NCBI GenBank assembly: GCA_002633005.1
Contig: NMRA01000197.1
Location: 62,001-126,000 of the forward strand
From: Phoronis australis
Taxonomy: Eukaryota > Phoronida > Phoronidae
Direction: 5' to 3'
Length of the DNA stretch: 64,000 nt
The position numbers were made by a program, and so were the translations under genes. Numbering within the stretch: position 1 is the stretch's first letter; every line of letters begins with the position of its first letter. A model generated the notes under the pieces. That model was not told the DNA's origin and made no database searches. It saw only the letters and a program-made list of their open reading frames with translations. Positions 12,174 through 24,890 of the stretch are shown piece by piece.

Positions 12174-13839
12174 AGGAGAATGCCACCCGATTTAATTAGT
12201 CTTTTTTACCGTCTTAATCGGTCTATATCCACATCGCCTCGCACACGGTCGACCTTACCTTGCCAAGAGGTGTCGCGTTAACCTGTGAGGAAGGTGAGAA
12301 ACGACGCTAGCGACGTCAGTGGTTCATATGCAAAGTGAATGCCGCTATGTTGCGGTGCATCGTTCCCGCTTTCCCAAACTAAGAAGCTGCGAGGAAAGCG
12401 GGTATATCGTTTTTTTACTTCCTCGAGAGTCCGAAATGCTTAGGAAGTGGCTCATGGTAGTGAAGAATGAAATGTACGCTGTAAATAGCAAGTATGATGC
12501 CGTGAAACATCTCCGTGTCTGTGGCCTGAGGACGTCGACAGTGCCTGACGAATGCCGGCTTACCAAATAACCCCATACGTTCCGTTGTCTGAGATTGTTC
12601 ACGGCGCCTCTCTAGTATTTCTTCATCATTGTATTCCTGTTCGAACATTGATAGCCTGTAAAACTTAACGATCCATCTGCGAAGTCGGGACTGATGAGCT
12701 CTAGCTCGTCTCCTAAGTCGGGATTGCGAGTTGCTATGTTGGCGTTTATTACTGAGCGTTCTGTTTCAAAATGAATTATTCTCACCCTAACCAATACTTA
12801 TATAAAACTGAAACAAAGCCTGTCTCATTAAATGCAATTTGTAATGCCTTTGGAGTGTTCGTGAGTGCTAATGATTTGAGAAGCCAGCAATGAATAAATC
12901 ACTGCGTTACCGGCTTTAGGTGCAATAAAACTAATTGACGGGACACCGAGGCCGTGTGAGCTCATGCTAATTTAGTGTCTGCTGGCAGAAACTATTGTGA
13001 AACAACTCGATTTCCATCCCACGACCAGGTGTTAGGGGAATCTTTATTTACATTTACATTACTCAAATAATGATTGTCAATGTACAACTTCTGCCCTGAC
13101 GGCCTGCTGTCGGTGAAAGCGGAACTTGAATTCGCGGCCCCCGACGAGTAAATAGATTTGCAGTTTCGTGGCTAACTCACCAACATAATCACGTGCACAT
13201 TACTTTGGCTCACTAGTATAGTATTTTCTTGACTGGAAGTTTAGTTTCCACTGAGCTTTGGCTGGTTTATGTTCGTGATCAGTTTCCGAGCCATTGGCCG
13301 GGATAACGAGTCAATCCGGCCGGCCGTGACGGGCCTGATCGGGCTCCGAGCCACTGGCCAGGATAACAAGCGTTTTGTGTTTAGAACTCAAAAAATCACA
13401 AGTCTAAACAACACAGATCTAGGTTCTCCTGTCTGTATCTCACGGAAAATACTTCGAAATTATCTCCAAACACACCCCAAACACCTTATTGGCCTCCGAA
13501 CTTTTATTGGCTACGGTGGGTCCAAATAGCAATAAATCCGTAAGAGCGAAATAAAACAACACGTTTTTACAAGAGCTCGGTGTATTCTTAAGGGTTTTAC
13601 ATCGAAGTTTTATGATTTATTGGTGTTAAACGATGACTAAAAGCGATAAGCTGACACCAATAACCCGTGTTGTGAACTGCTGAACAGACTGCGTGTGAAA
13701 CCGATGACGTAACTGGATAATTTCAACACCTCCGTCTGCCGTCAGGTGTCAGGTAACGCAACCGTACATGTCGTTATGGAGTAGAACTACTCGATCTAAA
13801 TTGATACAAATTAGGTTGTTTTTTGGGTGGCATGCTCCT
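12174..13839. mobile_element. TTAA (piggyBac-like) non-autonomous element, full-length copy 1
   Basis: The element is flanked by TTAA on both sides (12170-12173 and 13840-13843). Its ends are inverted: AGGAGAATGCCACCC on the left and, reverse-complemented, AGGAGCATGCCACCC on the right. Length is 1,666 bp. There is no intact transposase; the short frames inside (for example 12415-12648 minus, with EEILERRREQ) are degraded and not identified. The same element lies at 30742-32441 in opposite orientation. TTAA duplication is the signature of the piggyBac superfamily. Confidence 0.85.
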
Positions 13840-13843
13840 TTAA

Positions 13844-14139
13844 CGCCTTCGTGGTCAAATTCTGATGGTGGTTTGAACTCATTGTCTCGAGTCACTATCT
13901 AACCCATCGTATTCATTGCAATCTATCATATCAAGAACATTGTCACAAGTCAAACGCATTCGGACATTTTGGCTGGCACAGAAACCTACAAGAAAACAAG
14001 GGAATAAAAAATGCAGTATGGTACACATACTTACCATCAGGGATAACATAAAGTATCATTTTGAATAACATACTACATGACTGGAACAAATTGATGTTTT
14101 AAAAATAATGTAATATCGTGGATTCCTCAATATTGGAAA
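13844..14139. other. Non-coding spacer
   Basis: Nothing recognised between the TTAA element and the LINE endonuclease relic. Confidence 0.5.
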
Positions 14140-14367
14140 TTAGTGGACTTTGCTTCGAGAATGACTATCGACAGAGTATGAAAATTCGTTACACTTTGTT
14201 TCACACAGACTAATTAAATCAAAATCTTGTTTATACTTTCCAAAACTGCCATTGTTGTATTTAGCATGAAGACCACAAACATTCAAAATTAGAATTTTTA
14301 AATTAAAATTAACTAGGTTTCTTTCTTGACATATATGGGAGGCCAAGCCCATGAATGTAATGACCAA
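14140..14367 (-). pseudogene. LINE endonuclease N-terminal relic
   Basis: The minus-strand frame contains LKILILNVCGLHAKYN and FDLISLCETKCNEF. This is the pattern of the first two blocks of the APE-type endonuclease of LINE ORF2 proteins (an asparagine block, then a glutamate in xETK). Only about 60 residues are recognisable and nothing follows. It is a truncated, dead fragment. Confidence 0.55.
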
Positions 14368-14408
14368 CCATGACTTTGGTCAACGATCTAGCGTCACTCT
14401 GAAAAAAG

Positions 14409-14692
14409 TAATTCCAAATAAAAACCAGATGGTGGGCTATATATGCAAAATCACCAATTTGTTTGAAACTTAGCACATCAGCTGGCCTTGTCAGAAGAAA
14501 CCTGAGCTTGATTTTTAAGACTTTCTGAGTTTTTCAAAACCCTTTTTAAGACCACTTTGTACTTTTTCTGAAAAATAGCAAATAAAAGTAATAGGAATTA
14601 GATGACTTATTGTCAGCAACAACATCATCGCTTCACGCTATTGAAAAAGTAACTATATAGCAGAAAGAAGAAAGAATAGCATACAAGAAAAA
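14409..14692. repeat. Dispersed repeat of about 285 bp, copy 1
   Basis: Recurs in the same orientation at 63716-64000. Landmarks are AAAAACCAGATG.TGGGCT, AACTTAGCACATCAGCTGG, CCACTTTGTACTTTTTCTGA and AACTATATAGCAGAAAGAAG. It is non-coding. Confidence 0.85.
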
Positions 14693-15769
14693 TTAGTTCG
14701 GATGGATTTATTGATTTTTCATGTCCTCCCATTTTAGCCTACAAAAATGTAATTTTCACTGCTTATTATTAATGACATTTTTATGCATTTTTATCGCTCT
14801 CCCAAATCTGTATCGGATTTTTTTGGAACATGAGTTTACATCCATCTGTTACTGCTGTCTTTGTTCAGCCCAACGCAAGAATGAATTTAAAAATCTTGTC
14901 TCTTTCATAGTTTTTATTCAGTCAGTTTTTTACACTTACACACTTTTATGGCAATCTGTGACTGTCAGTTAGATTAAAAGACTCTAGGAGGCGCTACTCG
15001 ATTGTGCAATTATCTATCGACCAAGATGCCAAACAGAACAAATATCATTCGTTTTGCTACATCAGTGACAAAGGAGATCATGTGAAGCTGTATGAGAGAT
15101 TTTTTCTTCGCGGATTTTCAGTTTTGCTGGTGAAAAACAAAAATCTATTATAGGATTACAGAACTTAATGTACTGATGAGTTAATAATACAACCCCCATC
15201 ACCATCTCATACTTCAGAGAAGCAGGTTTTATTCTTATTAAGGGTGCCCATTCCCCATTGCTTGGTCAGTTTTTGAACACCGTAATGGACTAAAAATCCC
15301 AAGCACTGCCTGCAGTGCATGCTGGTCCATTTCCAGACCTCCTGGACAAGTCCCTGTATATGCGCTTGAAAAAGTCCTCTCAAACTATTAGCAAAGTTCA
15401 TACTAAAACTAATCAAGATCTTCGAGATCACTACTGAAAAGACGACGGTGGATAGAAGTGTCGTGCTATTGGACACACAAAGCGTCACCCAATGCTTCTT
15501 GTACTACACAAAAGCGGCCGAGCATGGTGGCAGTGCGCCAATGGAATTTGCAATTTCAGAAAAATAACAGGTACGGATATTTACGATTGAAAACATAATA
15601 CTTTCAGTGATATCCAAGTTACCGGCTTTCCAAACCAGTATTTAAATAATTGGGTGTTGTTCATCACAATATGTAAATTCCGTTCATGCGGCGGACCACA
15701 ATTTTTTGAAGGTATTCTAGGTTTAGTGTATGATGCATTTCCACACAACACTTCAAAAAACCCGCAAAA
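14693..15769. other. Non-coding stretch
   Basis: No gene or known element was recognised. Confidence 0.45.
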
Positions 15770-16800
15770 TACGTCGAATCCATCCCAAAACGGAAACTTG
15801 TCATTGTTTATTTAATAGAAAGCTATTTACCAAATCCAATAAAACCCGTCGAGGAACTTAGAAGCAAAAGAGGAAAACAAACAAAAAAAGAAATTGCCAC
15901 TAGGGGACACAAATTTATTGGAAAGTCATCGTAGCCCGTTGTTAACTTCACACAAAAACACTTGCTAAAATTAATCAAGATCCTGCGGTGGGCTTAGGAG
16001 ATACAGCTATGGGCACAAAAGCAAAACTGCAACTAGGAGGTGCCACAGTAGTCGATGTCGTTCGAAAATCATCATTAACCGTCGTCTTCACACTAAGAAC
16101 GTATATGCTAATTTTCAAAATTATGCTTAGAGTGGTTTGGTTGGCAGAGGGGCAGACGTCAAAAACAGACTAGGAAACAGTAAAAATGGCCATTAGATGG
16201 CGTAAAATATGTCAAATCATCCAAAAACGCCGTTTCTGTAATAGAAAGCTGTTTACCAAATTTCATAAAAATACATCAAGGAACTTCATAGAAACAGGGG
16301 AAAACGTAAAAAATGAAATTGCCACTAGGGGGTACATAGTTTGTTGGATCCGTCTGAAAGTCGTCGTCGTCCGTAGTCAACTTCATATAAATACACTTGC
16401 TAAATTTAATATAGATCCTGCAATGGGTTTAGTAGAAACAGTCATGGGCGCTACAAAAAAATCTGCCACTAGGAGGAGCCAAAGTAGTCAAAGTCATCGG
16501 AAGGCTATTATCAACCGTTCTCTTCACTCTGAAAGCGTATATGTCAATTTTCATAATCATTCTATGGATAGTTTATTTGATAGAGGGGCAGACTCGAAAA
16601 CAGTAAAAATGGCCACTGGGTGGAACAAAATATCTCAAATACATCCGAAAATTTGAGGATAACGCCATCTCCCTAATAGATGGTTATGTGCCAAATTTCA
16701 TGAAAATCCGTTGAGACTGAGCTTTAAAGATACAGAGGTAAATGTATAAAACTAGGATTGCCACTAGGGGGCACATCAGTTGTTGGATCCATCCGAAATA
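15770..16800. repeat. Tandem repeat, unit about 430 bp, with CTCF-like motifs
   Basis: At least two full units and two partial ones. The landmark ATTGCCACTAGGGG occurs at 15894, 16318 and 16758 (spacing about 424 and 440 bp). Other blocks recur at the same spacing (CACTTGCTAAA.TTAAT, GATCCTGC..TGGG, AATAGAAAGCT.TTTACCAAAT). Each unit contains CCACTAGGGG(G/A)(C/T)AC; the copy at 16761-16774 matches the vertebrate CTCF core consensus as I know it at every position. Open frames here do not look coding. Confidence 0.75.
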
Positions 16801-19261
16801 TGTCATAATCTGTCATATGGGCTCATAAAAACCCGTGTTCCATTCAGAAACTGATGAGGTGCACATCCGAATACGGCTGACCGACAAGTCAGAGATGACT
16901 GCATAGCAAAATGGTACTGAATAAGTGAAAAATTATGATCAACTGCCATTACAGTTTTAAAGGGAAGTGAACTGTATTGTCAATTTTTGAGTCGAGGGGT
17001 ATAATCATGATTGGAGCTTCTTTCCATACTTAGAAAATATTTTGACGTAAATATTAGAATACAAATTACTGCAAGTAATCACCTTAGGGATGGTCGCCAT
17101 CTTTGCTCTGACATATTCTACTAGCTTCAAATGCGACCCAAGCAGACTAGTGGAATGGCAAATCTGTTGACGATTTCACCAGCTCTCACAAGTCATATGT
17201 ACTAAAGATGTGTATAAAGATGGGACACCTTTTGTACAAGTATGGTACATACTTTTTCGTGGTCTTTCGGTGTAAACATGAGTCACACCTTTGAACCATT
17301 TGAATAAATATGGATCACAATTTTCAGACTTGCAAGGTGTAACATGGTTGCAATTTTCAAAGTACAGCAGCCCATCCTAACCCGCTAACCGGATAGGCTT
17401 ATCAGGTTTGTGCACCTGGGCAGTCAGTAAGTCGAAAGTTGTCAGCGAGAGGTAATACAATATTCTGAACTGAAGTTATGACCTGTTGACCCAGGCCAAC
17501 AATTGTGATAAATACGAAGTAAATTTTTAGCAATTGCTACTAATATCTTACTTGCACCAACAGGGACTAACAAATCAAACTGGNTCAAAAATAAAAAAAA
17601 AAGCAAAAACGTCTCCTACAAAACAAAAACGACACCGCCAGCGTGTGTAAACCTCAATAAAACCAACTTGGAAAAAATGAGGGAGGACGAGAGCGGGGGT
17701 TCACTCTGAAAATATAATGTTTTCCATTGCGAATTCTTGTTATGAAAATCAACGCATTTCGAGTCTTCGTGGCTCATCGGCAAAACGCGCGGGCGCTTCC
17801 GTCTACACTTCTGAAGTAGCCAAGCATTTCAGATGGATCCACCGCTGAAAGAGCAGCTCTGTAGCTGATTTCTTTAGGTAACTGGCTTCTTTACTCTAAG
17901 ATATGTCTTGATTTAATCAGGGGAAATACTGCGGTACTACAACCCTGATATTCAGGCGAATTGACGTGCAACGTTTTTACCTCATCTGTCATGCCGTCTC
18001 ATTCCCTTATACCCCAAACGTTTGTAACTCGAATTTGACTGGTGTATAGTAAAGTTGTCTTGCGCAATATCATACAGTTTACATGTACATGTAATATTTT
18101 TGAAAAGAACTCGTTTTCCGAAGAATTGCTATTGTCGCGGGCGCCGTGGTCTGGTCGCGAGTTCGTTTGAAGATGCACTCTAACAAGTTACGTCTATACA
18201 AGGAATGACCAAGGTGGCACTCACATTGACAAAGTGACCGCATTCGCGAACAGTGTACAGTACCAGAAGTTGAGGGGAGGCTGTGCTTTCACAGCAAAGT
18301 CTTGCGGGACTCGTGCGATGTTTAATAGGCCTCCTAAGGAGCCCTAGTTCCGACCTCAACAACTACCGTCTTTCTACCTGCAATAAGCACCACTGCCGTC
18401 TTCTATACTGGGAATTTCCGCAGAAAGGCCAACCCGATGAAACGCCTATGCCCATGGGCATTTATTTGATGTTAGTAGGCCTACTTGGGGTTTCAAGCGT
18501 TCAGACATTGGGACGTTTATTCCGAAAATGGCAAGAGATGCAAATAGGTCCTGGGATACATCGTCTAGGTTTGAAGTAGTTCATGATGAACGGATCAAAT
18601 TTAGTTGCGCATGTAAGTGTTTTGAATGGACTTGGTAACCTCAAGAGGCTTAGTGCCAATTGAGCTGCGAAACGAGATGCTGACATTGTAGAGGCTTACA
18701 AGCTCATTGACACAGCAGTTGACGAAGTGTAAGCGTTGGGAACAAACATCGAAGATGTCTGGGTAGAATGGTTCTAAGACGAGCAAACCATTGGATCCGA
18801 AATACAGATTCCTCGGCAGTCCAGACAACAGCAGGATAGGACTAACGTTCCTGGAGAAACACCCACGTAATAAGTTATAATTCTACACAGTTTGTACATA
18901 ATGTCGGTTTTTTATGCTTGTGTCCAATGAAAACGAAATAGAAATTATTTTTGGTCATGCCAAATTTACCCAGTACAGCAAAGGGTCTACGAGCGCACAG
19001 AAACTGATTCTGGTTTGTATTTCCACTTGGCTCTATCTGCTTCATATCCAAAATCTATTTCACGTAGTGTGTAGTTAAATTTGTACTCAATACTTGTTAC
19101 TTCCAGTGAATACAACAGAACAGTGCGAAAAACCTTCCTAGACAACCTCTCGCAGCAGTTGACGACCAGATGTATAAAATACACGTATGAGCAACCACTG
19201 GGCATCAAAAAGTGTCCAGAGAGAAGTTTTCAATTCAAAAATTTTTACATAGTACGCTTTA
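16801..19261. other. Gene-free stretch
   Basis: No gene recognised. There is a single unresolved base at 17584 beside an A-rich run. Small open frames at 18180-18828 do not resemble a known family. Confidence 0.45.
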
Positions 19262-19529
19262 GGTCTCGCGACGGACCAGGTCAGCTTTATTTGTGTAGAT
19301 ATTGAGTTTCAGTGTACTTGTGGTCTCTCGGCGAACTAGTCTTGTGATGTTTTTTACCAACGTGTGCTTTGTAAAACTATTTATCTCAGCCAGTACTGTT
19401 CGGTCCCGCGAACAGATCGACTATTTTTATAGGGATAATAAGCTCAGGTGTACTTTTAGTCTCGTGACGGACCAGACCAGCCTTTTTGTGTACTCTCAAT
19501 TTAGATATGGTCGCTCTGCGAACTGGTCC
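19262..19529. repeat. Cluster of five imperfect GGTC...GACC palindromes
   Basis: Five related motifs of about 20 bp: 19262-19282 (GGTCTCGCGACGGACCAG), 19322-19341 (GGTCTCTCGGCGAACTAGTC), 19402-19421 (GGTCCCGCGAACAGATCGAC), 19458-19478 (AGTCTCGTGACGGACCAGAC) and 19509-19529 (GGTCGCTCTGCGAACTGGTC). Spacings are 60, 80, 56 and 51 bp. The flanks are also partly similar (TTTGTGTA..., TGTACTT), so this may be an old degenerate tandem repeat. Confidence 0.6.
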
Positions 19530-20144
19530 TGCATATCTTTTCACCACGATGTACAGAATGTTTTGGTTTCGTGAAACTGTTTTCAGATGATTTGTTTCCT
19601 GACACATTTGACGTTTTTCAATTGCTGTCAACGTGATTCAGCTTAATAAAGTGATACTTAATTGTTTATTGTCGCTTTTAATAATGGACTATGATATGAG
19701 CTAAGAGCACCATCGTTCGCCAGTTTTTCTTGTAACGAGACAGAACACATGTTTATTTCCGGACAAACAGTACAAGTCTTCGTTCTTAAACAACTCGAGG
19801 CTGCTGTTGCGCGATCATCTGATATTCATTTTTTTACGCCGCGTCGGTGCTCCTTATGCTCTTGAATATTTGGTAGTTGTCTAAACCTTACACACACACC
19901 ACCACTTTTTCATATACGGCTTTTCGTATGCTAAACAGGTGTGCATAAGCAGATGTTCCAACAAAAATTTTTTGCTGCTGGCGTGACTCATACCCAGATG
20001 TGCACAAATATGGTTTCACGAAACTTATGAGCCACGTTCATGTGACGAAATCCACAAGGGTTTTGAATTATCTTAAGGAAAACTCAAGAGACATGTTAAG
20101 TGCCAGAAACTTAGCAGGATGCATTGAAATTTCAATATTTGGCT
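19530..20144. other. Non-coding stretch
   Basis: Nothing recognised. Confidence 0.45.
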
Positions 20145-20283
20145 ACAAAAACAAAAAAAATGCCATACACGGAAGGGGAAAACCCCCCTCCCGACATCCC
20201 CCCTCTCGGCGCCACGCGCCTCGGATTCGACCTTTGCGGGAAACCTAAGCCCCCCCTTTACTGAAAACGTAGATCCGCCACTG
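20145..20283. mobile_element. hAT-like MITE, right-hand part
   Basis: Closely similar to the right half of the element at 22281-22515 (ACCCCCCTCCCGACAT, CACGCGCCTCGGATTCG) and ends in ACGTAGATCCGCCACTG. The left terminus was not found. CAGTGGCGGAT-type ends are typical of hAT-like MITEs of invertebrates. Confidence 0.6.
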
Positions 20284-20910
20284 AGTAACGAAAATTGACC
20301 AAATGTACAAGAAGGAATTCCTCCCTATTCTTTGGAGTGACAGGAAGTGCTATTGATGAAGTTAAATAGAGTGTTTCAGAAAATTGGGGTCTCAAAACTG
20401 AAACTTAAATTTTTGTGATATTGCATTGTTGATATTAGATCATATATTTTAGGTGATATCTCTGAACTAAAAGAGTAGCCTCTTTTTCTCTTGTCAGTTA
20501 GAGTTATGCCACATCACAAAAATGCCCAAATTCGAGGGCCACTTTTAGCACTAAATATATAAGAGATAAGCTTTTTTAAAAGCAATTATCAAAGATCAGT
20601 CTTAGAAGTGTCTACACAGCGAATTTCAACTTCAAATATATTCCGATATAGCAGGCAGGTTAAGCAACATCTTGCCACTTGTGACTGGCCTGAAAAGTGG
20701 TCTCGGAGTTTTCTCCCCTGCTGGAAATTTAAACGTACCTAAGAGTTTCAAATTTCATTTTCTTACTAACCTTACATGAGTCTTTATGACCATCAATGTC
20801 AAACTTTGTCACCAGTTTTCCAAGTTTGATATTTTGCCGTTCCAAAAGAGCAGTTTTACTGACATGAAAAAAATGCAAAATATGCCTTTATAGCCAAATA
20901 GGTCATATCT
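20284..20910. other. Non-coding stretch
   Basis: Nothing recognised before the assembly gap. Confidence 0.45.
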
Positions 20911-21061
20911 NNNNNNNNNNNNNNNNNNNNNNNNNNNNNNNNNNNNNNNNNNNNNNNNNNNNNNNNNNNNNNNNNNNNNNNNNNNNNNNNNNNNNNNNNN
21001 NNNNNNNNNNNNNNNNNNNNNNNNNNNNNNNNNNNNNNNNNNNNNNNNNNNNNNNNNNNNN
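20911..21061. other. Assembly gap
   Basis: A run of 151 N. Its true length is unknown. Confidence 0.99.
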
Positions 21062-22280
21062 TCCATCTATAGCTTATCTTTAACGGATAGTCTGGGACTG
21101 GACCTTTTCGTCCGGGGGGACTATAACGTTATGTTGCTGTTAGCAGTGTGTTCCTAACAATTCGTTTTTGCTGAAGACTGAGTAGACCGTCAGCTCAGGG
21201 CACTTAGCAATGAACGAGATACCAACGTTTGACCACCCGGGCCCTTAAAGTGCACACCAGTACTATAGAAATGAGTGTCTGCCGGAGTCTTCACTTTGGA
21301 ACTATGTGGCCCCTGGGACACCATCCGAAGGGGGCATGACTGAGCTTGGTTAGATACTCGAGGTACTGGCTAAAACTGATTTGTAATGAACAATCGTGCC
21401 ACACTATGTTTGTTAATCACTTGCTTCCTTCATCACTTTCAATAACTTTATAATTGTCTTTGTGGTTCAATGTCAAGTAAGAAAGATGTGTATTGCTAAT
21501 TGCAGTTCAGATTTAATGGTTTTAATTTTTGATATTTTTGTATAATGTGTCATTGTTATTCGAAACAATACGTCATTTTGCATTTTACGGAACTATAAAA
21601 GGAAAAAACCCGGTTTCTGACACGACTACAAACAGTATTATTTTCTGATTTTCGTAGAAATAGTCACATATAGCCCAGGAACTGAACCGTGAAAACGGAG
21701 AATCGAGGATAAAAATGGAATTCAACTGAACCAAACAAAATTGGTGTTCAGTACTGTGGAACAATCGCTCATATTAACCGGTTTTAAATCAGATTTTTGT
21801 GTTCAGTACTTCGACTGTTTAACCAAGCTCAGTTCCCCCCCCCCTATTAGGTCTCGATGTGCTCCATCTGGAGTTCAGACACCCACAGACATACGTTTCT
21901 GTATGTACTAGGGTACATTTTAAGTGTTCCTCTGGTTAGTTTCATCAGGTCGCTGAAAGAGTTACCAGTTTTGGAATTTGTGCCCTGCCGGACACAGTAG
22001 TGAAAGACTTCTTACCAAAATGTGATTTAAACAAGGTACAAAAGTCATCCTACCTGTCCGTCGGGAAAAGTGTCGAGACCATGCGTGAGCCCGAGTTGAT
22101 GATGTGGCAGACAAAGAAATTTATATTAAAAAATACTTGAATTATTATTTGAATTATCGCTTCAATGTAATTATTGTAGCTTTTGTGGGGTTTTGTGTGC
22201 TACAAATTAAAACCAAAACGAAACTACAGATACTCGAGGCAAAGCTTCTCATGATATCCCATTCCAAGTACTGTGTCATA
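21062..22280. other. Non-coding stretch
   Basis: No gene or known element was recognised. Confidence 0.45.
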
Positions 22281-22515
22281 CAGAGGCGGATCTACCGGGG
22301 AGTACAGGGGTTCAACCCCCTCTCCCCCTTGGGACAGGATCAAAAATAAAAATAAAAAAATGTCGTCAGGAAAACGAAATTAGCTACTAAAAATCAAGAA
22401 AATCTTACATGGGAGGGGAGAAACCCCCTCCCGACATTGCCTGCACTCGGTGCTACGCGCCTCAGATTCGCCCGAATCCTAACCCCTCTTCACTGAAAAC
22501 GTAGATCTGCCACTG
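22281..22515. mobile_element. hAT-like MITE
   Basis: The left end is CAGAGGCGGATCTAC and the right end, reverse-complemented, is CAGTGGCAGATCTACG, giving inverted ends of about 16 bp. It is about 235 bp long, with mirrored GGGGTTCAACCCC-like segments and no coding capacity. CTGTGT-like sequence lies on both sides but an exact 8-bp duplication could not be confirmed. Confidence 0.7.
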
Positions 22516-23035
22516 CTGTGTTCATGTACACGTGTTATGTATGCTACACTTGCCAGCAAACGAGATCACCTTGATCATTTTAGATGCAACTCTTGTTTTG
22601 ATAGCTACATATTGGCTCAGAAGATACCCGCACAAAGCTATTTCGTTCTAAATGATATTGCAAACTTTAAATTGGAATAAATTATTTTAGCGTAGACATT
22701 TTCAATATGTTGACAGAAAGAAACGGCAGACGTTCGCTTAGTGATGGATCTATAACTTCTGCTGCCCGGAAGGTCAGAAGATAACGTTGTTCCCCAACCG
22801 CCCTCTACCCAACACCCAGCATCACGCCAGCTTGGATGCCATCTCTAAGCTGTAGCTATGTGAACACTGCTGCCGTACCCATCCAATTCCATCAGGGCAC
22901 AATGGTCACAAATAGACTAGAGTTGTCAAACGTGATCCTAAAAATTGATAGACACACAGAAATCTTAGGTTTGACTTGCTAACCTTAGCGCAGTGAGATA
23001 CACATAATTCACAGCTATCATGGACAAAAACAAAT

Positions 23036-24309
23036 TTCATGTTCTTGGGGATTAATTTCCAAGTCAGCTTACACGATATGGCAGATCACAATTACTTGGC
23101 GAAATTGAAAGATATTGAAATAAATTTGAAAAATTGGTCTAAAAGAATTTTGACGCCTTTCGAGAGGATTACAGTAATCAAAGCGCTAGCGGTTTCAAAA
23201 ATTGTACATCTTCTGGAATCCTTGCCACAACCTTCGAAATAGAATAGAAAAACTGAACTCAGTGTTTGTTAAAGTCCTCTGGCAAGGTCGCAATGACCAA
23301 ATTAAGTGCTCCCGAGATGTTTGTAATTATAATGAAGAAGGTATCAGAATGATCAACATATTTTCATTCTGTAAGGCTTTAAAGATTAACATGTGAACAA
23401 AATTTGTAAACGGCCAGTCTAAGACTGCCGGTTTCTTTCATTTGATTTTTTTCTGAATTTAGAAATTTCGCTAAGTACGGAATTGACTTTCTCAAGATAA
23501 AGTTGCCTAATACTGACAATCACTTCTGGAAAGATTTTTTTGAATGTGTAATCTCCTTTGGAAATTGTTTGAAGATCAAAAATCAGATAGATTTTCTTAA
23601 CCAACCTTAATGGTTTAGCAGTGATCTGCAGGCAGGAGGAAAATGTATTTTCTACAGGAACTGGTGCAATAGAGGCATAGTCTTTATAAAGGACTTGTTT
23701 TCCCCAGACGGTAACATTTTGAACTATAGATTTATTGTGGTTATTTTAGGTATCAAAACGAGCTTTATGGAGTATAATAGTCTAATTTCAGTAATATCTT
23801 AGTACCAACAGGAATGTGGTATTGATATAGTTGTTAGTTTTGGTGCGTATTGTCCTGTTATGCCAACGATTCTAATGAAAGTGAAAAATGGCGAGAGAGG
23901 ATGTCAACATATCTGTACACAATTAAATTATAGTTTCGACGTCTCAAAAGCGGAGTCAAAATGGGTCTACGAACTGAACGTAAACACAACTAATTTTTCA
24001 TGGGAAGATGTTTATTCCCTTCTATATAACACAACAAGAGACCCAAGAATTAGGTGGCTTCAGTTCAGACTCTTGACGAGAATTTTGACTACTAACTCTT
24101 TTTTAAAAATAATTCAAGTTACGGATGACGGCTCTTGTTCCTTTTGTGGACAATCGAAAGAGACTTTGAAACAATTATTTTGGGAATGTGAAACGGTAAA
24201 TTCACTTTGGACAAGAGTTAATAATGAAATTCTAAACAAAGCAAATCCCCCGTGTGTCGGCACTCTCTCCTGCAACAACGTTATTTTTGGGTTTTTTGAT
24301 AAAAAATAA
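23036..24309 (+). pseudogene. Degraded LINE, 3' part of ORF2 (L1/Tx1-like)
   Basis: Several frames in series match the region after the reverse transcriptase of L1-like LINEs: FLGINFQVSL, NWSKRILTPFERITVIKALA, VHLLESLPQP and FVKVLWQGRNDQIKC at 23036-23390, then RDPRIRWLQFRLLTRILTTN and the zinc-knuckle-like CSFCGQSKETLKQLFWEC at 24040-24195. Frameshifts and a decayed middle show it is dead. The catalytic RT core is absent, so this is a 5'-truncated copy. Clade assignment is from memory. Confidence 0.8.
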
Positions 24310-24890
24310 AATTTTAAAAACATTGTTTTATTATTGGGTAAACAGTTTATTTATATCCAAAAGTTTGGATCAAAAAGATTACTTCTAAGTTGATTTTTTA
24401 ACTTCATCAAAGAATATTATACGAGTGAAAAGTATAATGCTCGTAAGGATTTGAATTTAGAATTCATACAAACAAGATGGTGTATTTTTGAAACGGTTTT
24501 TCTTAGCAGTCAAGAGGATTAGTTATGGGTATGCGTGTGTGTGCGTGCGTGTCTGTGGTGTTCTTTGTCTTTTTATGATATTTTAATGTTTTTCTTATTG
24601 CCAATAAATGCATATATAAAAAGAGATATACATAATTCGGGATAAAAACGTTTTCACTATGACACTTTTGTTCTCTATCGGTTCTGATAATAACGAAATT
24701 AGAATACGCAATTAGTGGACTAAAACAAAATTTCTTTGAAATACACTGAAATTCAAATAAACACCTCAACAAAAGTTTGGAAATTTTTGTTCACTCTTAT
24801 TACTTTTGATTGAATTAAATCACATTGCATACCAATGGAAAGCCCAGCCATTCTCCTTTCCAACGATACCACATTTTGTCAATACGTGTA
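24310..24890. other. Non-coding, possible LINE 3' tail
   Basis: AT-rich sequence after the LINE relic, with a short GTGTGTGTGCGTGCGTGT stretch near 24534. No gene. Confidence 0.45.

Noticed and set aside
16186-16656. 156-codon open frame
   Set aside because: Lies wholly in the 430-bp tandem repeat and is not conserved between units.
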